Assembly (NCBI RefSeq): GCF_014647515.1
Contig: NZ_BMPI01000037.1
Span: forward strand, 78,349-111,727
Reading direction: 5' to 3'
DNA from: Dactylosporangium sucinum
Lineage (GTDB): Bacteria > Actinomycetota > Actinomycetes > Mycobacteriales > Micromonosporaceae
Length of the DNA: 33,379 nucleotides
Made by a program: the position numbers and the translations under genes. Positions 1 to 7,180 of the stretch are shown in pieces. The notes beneath the pieces are model-generated. The model had not been told where the DNA came from, did no database searches, and saw only the letters and a program-made list of their open reading frames with translations. The number at the start of each line of letters is the position of its first letter. Position 1 is the first letter of the stretch.

Positions 1-38
1 CGATAAAGGGACAAATTCAGGACCACAAGTCCAAGATC

Positions 39-190
39 GCGCGTGTTATGCGCGGCGCACGTCATAGACGGCGGGTGTCACGGGCGGCTGGGCGGCGCAC
101 GTCATGGGCAGCGCGCGGCGTGGGCGGCGCACGTCATGCGCGGCGCGTGTCATGGGCGGCGCGTGTCGTTCGCGGCGCGTGGCGTGCGTG
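39..190. repeat. Degenerate ~16-bp GC-rich tandem array
   Basis: About eight or nine imperfect units of 16-17 bases follow each other, close to GCGGCGCGTGTCATGG; the clearest are near 52-67, 91-106, 124-139, 140-155 and 156-171. The short open frames crossing it are repeat translations with Arg/Ala-rich composition, so I do not call a gene. The first ~38 bases of the window are less GC-rich and show nothing I recognise. Confidence 0.6.
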
Positions 191-209
191 GGCGGGCCGC
201 GGCGGTGCG

Positions 210-434
210 TCAGCGGTCGTCCGGGCGGCCCTTGGCGATGCGGCGCAGGTAGTGGTCGACGTCCACGCGGTCGTAGCCGCGCCAGGCGGTGTGAAAGGTG
301 ACCGCCTGCGCGTCGGCTCGGGCCTGGGCGTGGCGGGCAGGGTCGGCGGAGGCCAGGGCGTCGGAGGCGGTCCTGACGAAGGCGTCGACCTCCGTGCGGT
401 TGTAGCCGCGGAACGTGGTCGCGAACTCGCTCAT
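210..434 (-). CDS. Mini-DivIVA domain protein, 74 aa
   Basis: A 74-residue protein made of two copies of the DivIVA-type motif: FRGYNRTEVDAFV near residues 8-20 and WRGYDRVDVDHYLRRI near 50-65, joined by an Ala/Asp-rich helical stretch. In actinobacteria the DivIVA/Wag31 domain binds curved membrane and organises polar growth; full proteins also have a long coiled coil, absent here. It starts at ATG 434; CACACT six bases upstream could be the -10 of a leaderless transcript. It lies 38 bp downstream of the phosphotransferase on the same strand. The motif match is clear. Whether it binds membrane or only another DivIVA protein is unknown. Confidence 0.8.
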   Translation of the reverse strand: MSEFATTFRGYNRTEVDAFVRTASDALASADPARHAQARADAQAVTFHTAWRGYDRVDVDHYLRRIAKGRPDDR

Positions 435-472
435 ACGTCCAGTGTGTGCACCGTAGCGCCTCGATCGCCACC

Positions 473-1321
473 TCAGCCGACGCGCGCCGCGGCCTCCATC
501 GCCGCCGCGCCGGCCGGCACGTCGCCGTGGTGGGCGTGCCACAGGGCCGTCTCCACGTACCGGGCCACGCACCAGGCCACCACCCGGTCCCGGTCCAGGC
601 CCAGCTCGCCCGCGAGGGTGACCGGGTCGGCGCCCTCGATCTGCAGCAGCGGCCACGGGTCGTACCCCGGGTCGCCCGTCATCGGCTTCGGGTCGATGGA
701 GACCCACCCGGCGCCGTGCGACAGCACGTTGCCCGGGTTGAAGTCCCCGTGCAGCAGCACCCGCCGCTGCGCCGTCGCGGGAAGCTCGCGCAGCAGCCCG
801 GCACCCTCGGCGACGAGACCGGGGTCGTAGGGCGGGCGGAGCCGGGCCATCCGCTCCTCGACCAGGTCCGCCCACTCGCCGGCGACGGTGCCCAGCTCCT
901 CGAGCCCGTCGGGCGGCGCCGCCGCCCACAGCTCCCGCAGCACGCCGCAGGCGATGCGCACCGCGTCGCCCCCGGCGACCGGCTGCCCGGGAACGCACCG
1001 CTCCAGCAGCAGCGCGTGCCGGTCCGGGTCGCGGGCGAGCAGCCGCACGGCGCCCCGCCCGCCCCAGGCCAGCAGCGCGGCGGCCTCGCCGGTCATCTCC
1101 CGGTGCGGCCAGCCGATCTTCACCACGGCGGCGGTGCCGTCGGGCAGCGCACACGGCGCGACCCAGCTGCAGCTCCCGCCGTGCAGCGGCGCCGACAGCT
1201 CGATCCCGAAGGCGTCGCGAACCTCCTCGATGAGCCGCGGCAGCGCGGCGAGCCACGCCCGCGCGTCCCGGTTCCGCCCGAGGGTCACGACGACGGGCAG
1301 CGTCGGCGGCAGAAGCTCCAC
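473..1321 (-). CDS. APH(6)/hydroxyurea-type phosphotransferase
   Basis: A 282-residue kinase of the aminoglycoside phosphotransferase superfamily, closest in feel to the APH(6)/streptomycin-hydroxyurea branch. Such enzymes transfer the gamma-phosphate of ATP to a hydroxyl on a small molecule in the cytoplasm. Seen: an N-lobe lysine in AAVVKIGWP (~residue 68), the catalytic loop LLHGDFNPGNVL with H191 and D193, and the metal-binding IDPKPMTGDPGYD that replaces DFG. The GTG start at 1321 lies six bases from a TAGGCT hexamer, so the mRNA may be leaderless. It diverges from lanL across a ~100-bp region with three 11-bp-spaced repeats. The substrate cannot be told. It could be a resistance enzyme or a metabolic kinase, and need not belong to the lanthipeptide locus. 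Confidence 0.85.
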   Translation of the reverse strand: MELLPPTLPVVVTLGRNRDARAWLAALPRLIEEVRDAFGIELSAPLHGGSCSWVAPCALPDGTAAVVKIGWPHREMTGEAAALLAWGGRGAVRLLARDPDRHALLLERCVPGQPVAGGDAVRIACGVLRELWAAAPPDGLEELGTVAGEWADLVEERMARLRPPYDPGLVAEGAGLLRELPATAQRRVLLHGDFNPGNVLSHGAGWVSIDPKPMTGDPGYDPWPLLQIEGADPVTLAGELGLDRDRVVAWCVARYVETALWHAHHGDVPAGAAAMEAAARVG

Positions 1322-1327
1322 CGGGCC

Positions 1328-1384
1328 AGCCTATCCACCGCTTCAGCGGCGTTTCAGCCCCGTTTCAGCGGCGGCTGTCAACCT
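1328..1384. promoter_or_regulatory. Divergent promoter with three 11-bp-spaced repeats (aph / lanL)
   Basis: CTTCAGC (1341-1347), TTTCAGC (1352-1358) and TTTCAGC (1363-1369) recur at exactly 11 bp. Read towards lanL, the last heptad is followed by nine bases and CAACCT (1379-1384), a possible nAnnnT -10 giving a ~30-nt leader. Read towards the phosphotransferase, the repeats are followed by TAGGCT (1328-1333) and a leaderless GTG at 1321. Direct heptads at an 11-bp period beside the -10 are typical of SARP-type activators. Which gene is served is not decided by sequence. Confidence 0.5.
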
Positions 1385-1422
1385 CGGGTCCGCTGACGGC
1401 GGGACGAGGCAGGGGAGTGGGG

Positions 1423-4044
1423 ATGGGACAGGCGTTGACGGCCGACGCGGTGCTGCTGACCGACGTGGTGCGCGGCGTGCTCGATCGTAACGGCGGGCAG
1501 CGGTGGACCGTGCAGCCCACGCCCGCATGGTGTCACCTCACGGCGCCCACGGCCAACGCGCGGCGGCACGGGTGGAAGCTGCACGTGTCGGCCACGCCGC
1601 TGGCGGCGCCGGTCGTGCTCGCGCGGGCGGCCGAGGTGCTCGTCCGGGCGGAGTGCTCGTTCAAGTTCGGCACCGACCTCGCGCGGGTCGCGCAGCTCGT
1701 CGACGCCTGGTACGACCGGGGCGGGGCCGGGAAGTTCATCACCGCCTACCCGGCCGACGACGACGAGTTCCGCGTCCTCGCGCAGCGGCTGCACGACGCC
1801 ACCCGCGGGCTGCCTGGGCCGCGGATCCTCTCCGACCGGCCGTTCCGCCCGGGCAGCCTGGTCCACTACCGGTACGGCGAGTTCCACAGCGAGCGGGTCT
1901 TCACCGACGACGGTGTCATGGAGTCGCGCATGGCCGGCCCCGACGGCACCGTGGTCAAGGACGTGCGGGCCGCCTGGTTCAGCCCGCCGCCGTGGGCCGC
2001 CGCGCCGTTCCCGGACCGGCCGGCCGAGCCCGACACCGCGCCCGACGAGGTGCTGCTCGGCGGCCGGTTCCGGATCCGCGAGGCGATCCGCCACGCCAAC
2101 AAGGGCGGCGTCTACCGGGCCGTCGACGACCGTGACGGCGCCGACGTCGTGATCAAGCAGGCCCGCGCGCACGCCGGGGCGCTGCTCGACGGCACCGACG
2201 CCCGCGACCGGCTGCGTGACGAGGCGCGGCTGCTCGACGAGCTCGCGCCGCTCGCCGTCGCACCGGCGAAGGTCGCGCTGTTCGCGGAGCAGGGCGACCT
2301 GTTCCTCGCCCAGGAGTTCCTGCCCGGCGAGACGCTCGACGCCTGGGCCCGCCGGGGCAATGGTGCCGAGCACGTCGCCGAGCTGGGGCTGCGGCTCATC
2401 GACCTGGTGCGCGAGGTGCACGACGCCGGCCTGGTCATCCGCGACCTCAAGCCGCAGAACGTGCTCGTCTCGCCGTTCGACGAGGTGCACCTCATCGACG
2501 TCGAGTTCGTGACGCCGGCGGGGCGGGACGGGCTGCCCGTCGGTACCGCCGGATTCCTCGCTCCCGAACTGCGGGAACCGCACGGCGAGGCGCTCGCCGG
2601 CCCGATCTCCGACTGCTTCAGCCTCGGCGCGACGCTGTTCTGCGCGGTCACCGGGCTCGGGCCGTCGTGGGTGTCCGCCACCCCCGGCGTGCCCCGGCCG
2701 GCGGCCGAGCGGGCGGCGCTGCTGGACCGGATCGCCCGCACGTTCCCCGGCGTCACCGCGTTCGCGCCGGTGCTCCTCGGCCTCACCGACCCCGACCCGC
2801 AGGCGCGCTGGACGCTGAAACGCGCCGAAGAGCATCTCATGTCGATGGATCTCTCGGCGGTACCGGCAGAGCCCGCGCCGCCACCGGAGCCCGACGGCGT
2901 CGACCGGCTGATCGCCGACGGCCTCACGCACCTGCGCCGGGGCATGACGCCGAGCGCGCCGGCGCTGTGGCCGCAGCGGGCCGACTCCCGCGACCACGAC
3001 GCCGCCAACCTGTGGACCGGCGCCGCCGGAAGCCTCGCCGTGCTCACCCGCGCGGCCCGGCACACGGCGGACCCGCAGCTGGGCGACGCCGTCGCCAAGG
3101 CCGCGGCCTGGCTCGACGAGCGGCTGTTCGCGGCGCCGCGGCTCCTGCCCGGCCTGTGCTACGGCCGCGCCGGCACCGCCTGGGCGCTGCACGACGCGGG
3201 CCGGTACCTCGGCGACGACCGGCTCACCGCCCGCGCCGCCGACCTCGCCGGGCGGCTGCCGCTGGCCTGGCACAGCGCCGACGTCACCCACGGCCTGTCC
3301 GGCGCCGGCCTGGCCCACCTGCGGATGTGGCGCGACGGCGGCGACCCGGCGCTGGGCGAGCGGGCGGCCGCGTACGCCGACGCCGTCATCGCCGCCGCCG
3401 AGCGCGACGGCGACGACTGGCACTGGCCGACCGCCGCCGCCGCCGACTCGAAGCTGGCCGGCCACGCCTCGCACGGCTTCGCGCACGGCGTCGCCGGTGC
3501 CGGGACGTTCCTGCTGCTCGCCGGAAAGCACCTGCCCGGCGGCGGCCGGTACCTCGACGCCGCCGTCGCCGCCGGTGAGACCCTCGCGCGGGCCGCCCAG
3601 GACGACCGCGGCCGGGTCGCCTGGCCGCTCCGGCTCGGCGGCGACCTCGGGGCCGCCGGCCACTGGTGCAGCGGCCCGGCCGGCATCGGCACGTTCCTCA
3701 TCCGGCTCTGGGACGCCACCGGCGCCGAGCACCTGCGCGACCTCGCGCTGCGGTGCGCGGACGCCTGCCTGCGCGAGCTGTGGAGCTCCACCGCCGGCGC
3801 GTGCTGCGGGCTGGCCGGTGTCGGCCAGTTCCTGCTCGACCTGGCCGACCACACCGGCGACGCCGGGCACCGCGACCGGGCCGGCGAGGTCGCCGCGGTG
3901 CTGCACGCCCGCCGCCAGGTCCGCGACGGACTCGTCCTGACCTGCGAGCCGGAGCTGGGCTTCGACTACGGCTACGGCCCGGCCGGCGTCCTGGACTTCC
4001 TGCTGCGCCTCCGCCACGGCGGCGCCAACCCCTGGTGGTCGTAG
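1423..4044 (+). CDS. lanL: Class IV-type lanthionine synthetase (LanL)
   Basis: A three-domain enzyme of 873 aa that should phosphorylate Ser/Thr of the precursor, eliminate phosphate to Dha/Dhb, and add Cys thiols to form (methyl)lanthionine rings. Residues ~1-190 are the OspF-like lyase (KLH at 52-54, FKF around K81, then GKFITAYP). Residues ~205-470 are the kinase: glycine-rich loop GGVYRA, K245, IRDLKPQN with D341, and DVE at 359 in place of DFG. Residues ~490-873 are the LanC-like cyclase: H688 in GFAHGVAG, C749 in HWCSGPAG, and C794-C795 in ACCGLAG. Class III LanKC enzymes lack the zinc ligands, so I call class IV; the third ligand is Cys rather than the usual His. ATG 1423 is preferred, with AGGGGAG upstream; GTG 1417 would add two residues. 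Stop 4044 is 69 bp before lanA. Confidence 0.93.
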   Translation: MGQALTADAVLLTDVVRGVLDRNGGQRWTVQPTPAWCHLTAPTANARRHGWKLHVSATPLAAPVVLARAAEVLVRAECSFKFGTDLARVAQLVDAWYDRGGAGKFITAYPADDDEFRVLAQRLHDATRGLPGPRILSDRPFRPGSLVHYRYGEFHSERVFTDDGVMESRMAGPDGTVVKDVRAAWFSPPPWAAAPFPDRPAEPDTAPDEVLLGGRFRIREAIRHANKGGVYRAVDDRDGADVVIKQARAHAGALLDGTDARDRLRDEARLLDELAPLAVAPAKVALFAEQGDLFLAQEFLPGETLDAWARRGNGAEHVAELGLRLIDLVREVHDAGLVIRDLKPQNVLVSPFDEVHLIDVEFVTPAGRDGLPVGTAGFLAPELREPHGEALAGPISDCFSLGATLFCAVTGLGPSWVSATPGVPRPAAERAALLDRIARTFPGVTAFAPVLLGLTDPDPQARWTLKRAEEHLMSMDLSAVPAEPAPPPEPDGVDRLIADGLTHLRRGMTPSAPALWPQRADSRDHDAANLWTGAAGSLAVLTRAARHTADPQLGDAVAKAAAWLDERLFAAPRLLPGLCYGRAGTAWALHDAGRYLGDDRLTARAADLAGRLPLAWHSADVTHGLSGAGLAHLRMWRDGGDPALGERAAAYADAVIAAAERDGDDWHWPTAAAADSKLAGHASHGFAHGVAGAGTFLLLAGKHLPGGGRYLDAAVAAGETLARAAQDDRGRVAWPLRLGGDLGAAGHWCSGPAGIGTFLIRLWDATGAEHLRDLALRCADACLRELWSSTAGACCGLAGVGQFLLDLADHTGDAGHRDRAGEVAAVLHARRQVRDGLVLTCEPELGFDYGYGPAGVLDFLLRLRHGGANPWWS

Positions 4045-4063
4045 ACCGCCTCACCGACATGCC

Positions 4064-4080
4064 CCGCCCGCCGTGGGCGG
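4064..4080 (+). promoter_or_regulatory. Hairpin in the lanL-lanA gap
   Basis: CCGCCC (4064-4069) and GGGCGG (4075-4080) form a six-pair GC stem with a five-base loop between the lanL stop and the lanA start. No T-run follows, so it may be an mRNA-stabilising or processing hairpin for the precursor message rather than a terminator. It lies 33 bases before the lanA start and leaves the ribosome binding site free. Confidence 0.4.
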
Positions 4081-4113
4081 TGGCAGCCGAAGGACCCACG
4101 AAGGGAACCGCAC

Positions 4114-4290
4114 ATGTCCGACATCGCCGTGCTGCAGATGCTGCCCGAGACCCAGCCGCGCGAGCGCCTCGGCCTCGACGCCATCTGCAACGAGTCCGTC
4201 AACACCCGCACGAAGACCACGTGCCACAGCGCCCTGACGGACCCGAGCGCGCCGTGCGAGAGCACCAACCCGTACAGCTACTGGTGCTGA
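4114..4290 (+). CDS. lanA: Lanthipeptide precursor (LanA), 58 aa
   Basis: A 58-residue ORF between the synthetase and exporter genes, with AAGGGA at 4101-4106 seven bases before ATG. Residues 1 to ~23 look like a leader: acidic, with LQMLPETQP at 7-15, resembling the LPET-x-P leader segment of venezuelin as I remember it. The probable core, ~24-58, is rich in ring-forming residues: Cys 25, 37, 48 and 58, Ser 28, 39, 45, 50 and 55, Thr 31, 33, 35, 36, 42 and 51, and it ends PYSYWC. Leader Ser/Thr are only S2 and T13. There is no double-glycine site, which agrees with an exporter lacking a peptidase domain. Ring pattern and bioactivity cannot be read from sequence. S28-x2-T31-x5-C37 fits the spacing of a labionin, but with this LanL simple lanthionines are more likely. 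Confidence 0.9.
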   Translation: MSDIAVLQMLPETQPRERLGLDAICNESVNTRTKTTCHSALTDPSAPCESTNPYSYWC

Positions 4291-4297
4291 CCGGGGC

Positions 4298-4330
4298 GGC
4301 CCGGAGCGGTCCTCGCTCCGGGCCCCCTTT
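4298..4330 (+). terminator. Terminator-like hairpin after lanA
   Basis: GCCCGGAGCG (4299-4308) pairs perfectly with CGCTCCGGGC (4314-4323), loop GTCCT; the flanking 4298/4324 G-C extends it to 11 pairs. It is followed by CCCCTTT. This is probably a partial terminator that leaves lanA more abundant than the exporter and cyclase messages, as is common around lanthipeptide structural genes. Confidence 0.7.
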
Positions 4331-4349
4331 CCCAGGCAGGAGTCTTTCG

Positions 4350-6209
4350 ATGAGTGACCCACTGTTCGGCTCCGGCATCCGGATGAACGGGGCGTGGGCG
4401 ACCCACGTGTCGGCCGCCGCCGAGACCGGGTTCCTGGCCACGCTGCGGACCGTGCCCGCCCTGACCCGGTTCACCCTCGGCATCGCCTGGGCCGCCGACC
4501 GCGCCGCGCTCGTCGCCGCCGGGGTCGCCCACCTGGTCCGGGCGGTCGCCGCCGCGGCCGGGCTGGTCGCCGTCAACCACGCGCTCGCCGCGCTGCTCGC
4601 CTCCGGCCGGGTCGCGGCCGCGGTGCCGGCGCTGCTCGTCGTCGCCGCGCTCGCCGCCGGCGGCTCGTGCGCGCAGGCGCTCGCGGTCGCCGCCGAGGGC
4701 CGGCTCGCGCCGCGGGTCCAGCGGCTCGCCGAGGAGCGGCTGCTCGACGGCGTGGCCCGGGCCGAGCTCGCCGTCGTCGAGGACGGGGCGTTCCACCGCT
4801 CCCTTGCCGGTGCCCAGCTCGGCGTCCGCGCCACCGAGCAGCTCACCGCGACCGTGCTGTCCGCCGCCGGGTCGCTCGCCGGGGTCGTCGCCGTCGCCGG
4901 CGTGCTCGGCGCGCTGCACCCGCTGCTGCTGCCGTTGCTGCTGCTCGCCGTCGTGCCGCAGGCCTGGCGGGCGATGACGGTCGCGCGGCTGGGGCACGCG
5001 TCGGCGGTCCGGTCGCTGAACGGCAACCGGCAGAAGCAGGTCCTCGCCGACGTGCTGGTCGAGCGGGGCGCGGCCGCCGAGGAGATCCGCGTCCACGGCC
5101 TGGCCGGCGTCCTGCTCGGCCACTACCGCCGGCTGGCCCGCGCCCTGGAGGCCGAGCGGGCCCGGCTGGCCCGGGTCGAGGCCGGCGCCGGCCTGCTCGC
5201 CGACGCCGCCGGCGGGCTCGCCACCGCCCTGGCCTTCGCCGCCCTGGGCTGGCTGCTGGTCACCGGCCGGATGGACCTGTCCACGGCCGGCACGTCCATC
5301 CTCGCGGTCACGCGGGTGACCGGCCTGCTGACGTCGGTGCTGCTGCAGGGCAACGGCCTCTACACGCACGGGCTCTTCGTCGCCGACTATCAGCGCACGG
5401 TACAGCGGGTGACCGAACACGCCATCGTTCCCGGCACGACGACGGCCGGTCCGGCGCCGGCGCGGATCGAGCTGCGCGACGTCCACTTCACGTATCCGGG
5501 CAGCGACCACCCCGCCCTGTCCGGCGTCGACCTGACCCTGCGGCCCGGCGAGGTGATCGCCCTCGTCGGCGTCAACGGCAGCGGCAAGAGCACCCTGGCC
5601 CGGCTCATCGCCGGCCTGCACCGGCCCTCGCGGGGCACGGTCACCTGGAACGGTGTCGATCTTCCCCGGGACTTCTCGCAGGTCGCCTGGATCGCCCAGG
5701 ACTTCCCGCGGTGGCCGTTCACCGCCCGCCACAACGTCACCCTCGGCCGGCCGTCGGAGGCCGGTCCCGGGGACCGCCTGGAGCGTGCCGCCGCCTTCGC
5801 CGGGGCCGACACCGTGGTCGCTGGGCTGCCCGAGGGCTGGGACACGCTGCTCGCCCGCGACTTCCAGGGCGGCACCGACCTGTCCGGCGGGCAGTGGCAA
5901 CGCCTCGCGCTGGCCCGCGCCCACTTCCGCGCCGCCCAGCTGCTCATCTGCGACGAGCCGACCGCGGCGCTCGACCCGGAAGCCGAGGTCGAGAGCTTCA
6001 CCCGGCTCATGGACCTGGCCCGCGACGGGCAGACGGTCGTGCTCATCACGCACCGGCTCGGCTCGGTCCGGTACGCCGACCGCATCTACGTCCTCGACGC
6101 CGGCGCCGTGGTCGAGTCCGGCACCCACGACGAGCTGATGGCCCGGGGCGGGCGGTTCGCCCGGATGTACGCGGCTCAGCAGCGCCAGTACGCGGAGCGC
6201 ACCCCGTGA
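4350..6209 (+). CDS. lanT: Lanthipeptide ABC exporter (LanT), no C39 peptidase
   Basis: A 619-residue half-transporter with the membrane domain fused to the ATPase, expected to dimerise and export the modified peptide. An N-terminal membrane domain (to ~residue 350, several hydrophobic helices) is followed by the nucleotide-binding domain: Walker A GVNGSGKST (407-415, K413), signature LSGGQWQR (from 511), Walker B LLICDEP with E536, and the switch His in ITHRL. No C39 peptidase precedes the membrane domain, so leader removal must come from elsewhere. ATG 4350 has GGCAGGAG upstream. Its last codons overlap the next gene by four bases (GTGA at 6206-6209), implying translational coupling. The role rests on position; the sequence alone says only type I ABC exporter. 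Confidence 0.88.
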   Translation: MSDPLFGSGIRMNGAWATHVSAAAETGFLATLRTVPALTRFTLGIAWAADRAALVAAGVAHLVRAVAAAAGLVAVNHALAALLASGRVAAAVPALLVVAALAAGGSCAQALAVAAEGRLAPRVQRLAEERLLDGVARAELAVVEDGAFHRSLAGAQLGVRATEQLTATVLSAAGSLAGVVAVAGVLGALHPLLLPLLLLAVVPQAWRAMTVARLGHASAVRSLNGNRQKQVLADVLVERGAAAEEIRVHGLAGVLLGHYRRLARALEAERARLARVEAGAGLLADAAGGLATALAFAALGWLLVTGRMDLSTAGTSILAVTRVTGLLTSVLLQGNGLYTHGLFVADYQRTVQRVTEHAIVPGTTTAGPAPARIELRDVHFTYPGSDHPALSGVDLTLRPGEVIALVGVNGSGKSTLARLIAGLHRPSRGTVTWNGVDLPRDFSQVAWIAQDFPRWPFTARHNVTLGRPSEAGPGDRLERAAAFAGADTVVAGLPEGWDTLLARDFQGGTDLSGGQWQRLALARAHFRAAQLLICDEPTAALDPEAEVESFTRLMDLARDGQTVVLITHRLGSVRYADRIYVLDAGAVVESGTHDELMARGGRFARMYAAQQRQYAERTP

Positions 6210-7177
6210 CGGCGGTCGTCGATCTCGCGCTGGGGCCGCCCGCGCGTGGCGCCGACGCTCGGGTCGCGTCGCCGGGGCTGGCGATCCTGGCCGCGCGGCT
6301 GTCGGACGGCGACGCGGCGGTGGCGCACCTCCTCGCCGCGCAGGCCGCGCTGCCGGGGCGGCGCAGCAACCTCTTCGAGGGCACGGCCGGGACCGTCGGC
6401 GCCGCGCTGGTGGTCCGCGGCACGGTGGAGGACCCGCGGCTGGAGCGGGTCGTGGCGCCGGGCGTCGGCTGGCTCGCCCGGCAGGCCCGGGACCTGGCCC
6501 GGCGCTGCCGTCCGGTTCCCGAGGTGTTCGACGCCGTGGCGGGCCTCGCCGGCCTGGGGCGGCTGCTGCTCCTGGCCCGCGAGTTCGGATACGACCGCGC
6601 CGGGCCGGGACTCGACGCGGCCCTGCGGGCGCTGACCGGCGTGGTGCCTGTCGATGCCGGCCAGGTTCGTCCCGGGATGGCGCACGGCCTCGCCGGGCCC
6701 GTCGCGCTGCTCGCCGTCGCGCTCGGCGCCGGGGTCGCCGTGCCCGGCCAGCGTGACGCCCTCCACGCGGCGGCGCACCGGTTGGCCGCGTGGCCCGCCG
6801 AGGGCCGGCACCAGTGGTGCGTCGGCACCGCCGGCATCGCCCGGGCCGTGCAGCTGGCCGGCCGGGCGCTGGCCGACCCGGTCCTGACCCGCGTCGGCAC
6901 CGACGCCCTCGCCGCGATCGCCGGGCAGCCGGCCGACCGGTGGGGTGTCCGGGACGCGATGCTGTGCTGCGGCCACGCCGGGGTGCTGCGGACCGCGCTC
7001 AGCGCCGGCCTGCCCGAGGTCGCCGACGCCGCGGCGGCCGCGATCGTCGCCGGCCGGCGCCCGGAGAGCGGCCCGGCCTCCCTGCTGTACGGAGACGCCG
7101 GCGTGGCCCTGGCGCTGTACGACCACGCACACCCGGACCAGCCCGCGACCTGGCCGGCGCTGCTGCTGGTGGAGTGA
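6206..7177 (+). CDS. Stand-alone LanC-like cyclase with CCG motif
   Basis: A 323-residue single-domain protein with the LanC alpha/alpha-toroid signatures: FDAVAGLAGLGRLLLL near 109-124, GMAHGLAG with H160, QWCVGTAG with C205, LCCGHAG with C254-C255, and a last repeat LLYGDAGVALALY. LanC proteins hold Zn2+ through three ligands and activate Cys thiols for addition to Dha/Dhb; here the ligand set would be Cys-Cys-Cys. GTG 6206 overlaps the exporter stop. Free LanCs normally serve class I systems beside a LanB dehydratase; none is present, and LanL already has its own cyclase. It may form a particular ring, reverse or remodel rings, or chaperone the peptide. Substrate-peptide handling is likely; the exact job is unknown. 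Confidence 0.88.
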   Translation: MTAVVDLALGPPARGADARVASPGLAILAARLSDGDAAVAHLLAAQAALPGRRSNLFEGTAGTVGAALVVRGTVEDPRLERVVAPGVGWLARQARDLARRCRPVPEVFDAVAGLAGLGRLLLLAREFGYDRAGPGLDAALRALTGVVPVDAGQVRPGMAHGLAGPVALLAVALGAGVAVPGQRDALHAAAHRLAAWPAEGRHQWCVGTAGIARAVQLAGRALADPVLTRVGTDALAAIAGQPADRWGVRDAMLCCGHAGVLRTALSAGLPEVADAAAAAIVAGRRPESGPASLLYGDAGVALALYDHAHPDQPATWPALLLVE

Positions 7178-7180
7178 AGG

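Noticed and set aside
43..252. Short plus-strand ORFs at the left edge
   Set aside because: They translate the tandem repeat and have no ribosome site or recognisable motif.
1423..4044. Calling the synthetase a class III LanKC
   Set aside because: Class III cyclase domains lack zinc ligands; here C749, C794 and C795 are present, so class IV fits better.
4197..4224. Labionin motif in the precursor (S28-x2-T31-x5-C37)
   Set aside because: The spacing fits, but labionins are made by class III enzymes and one match among so many Ser/Thr is expected by chance; kept only as a remark.
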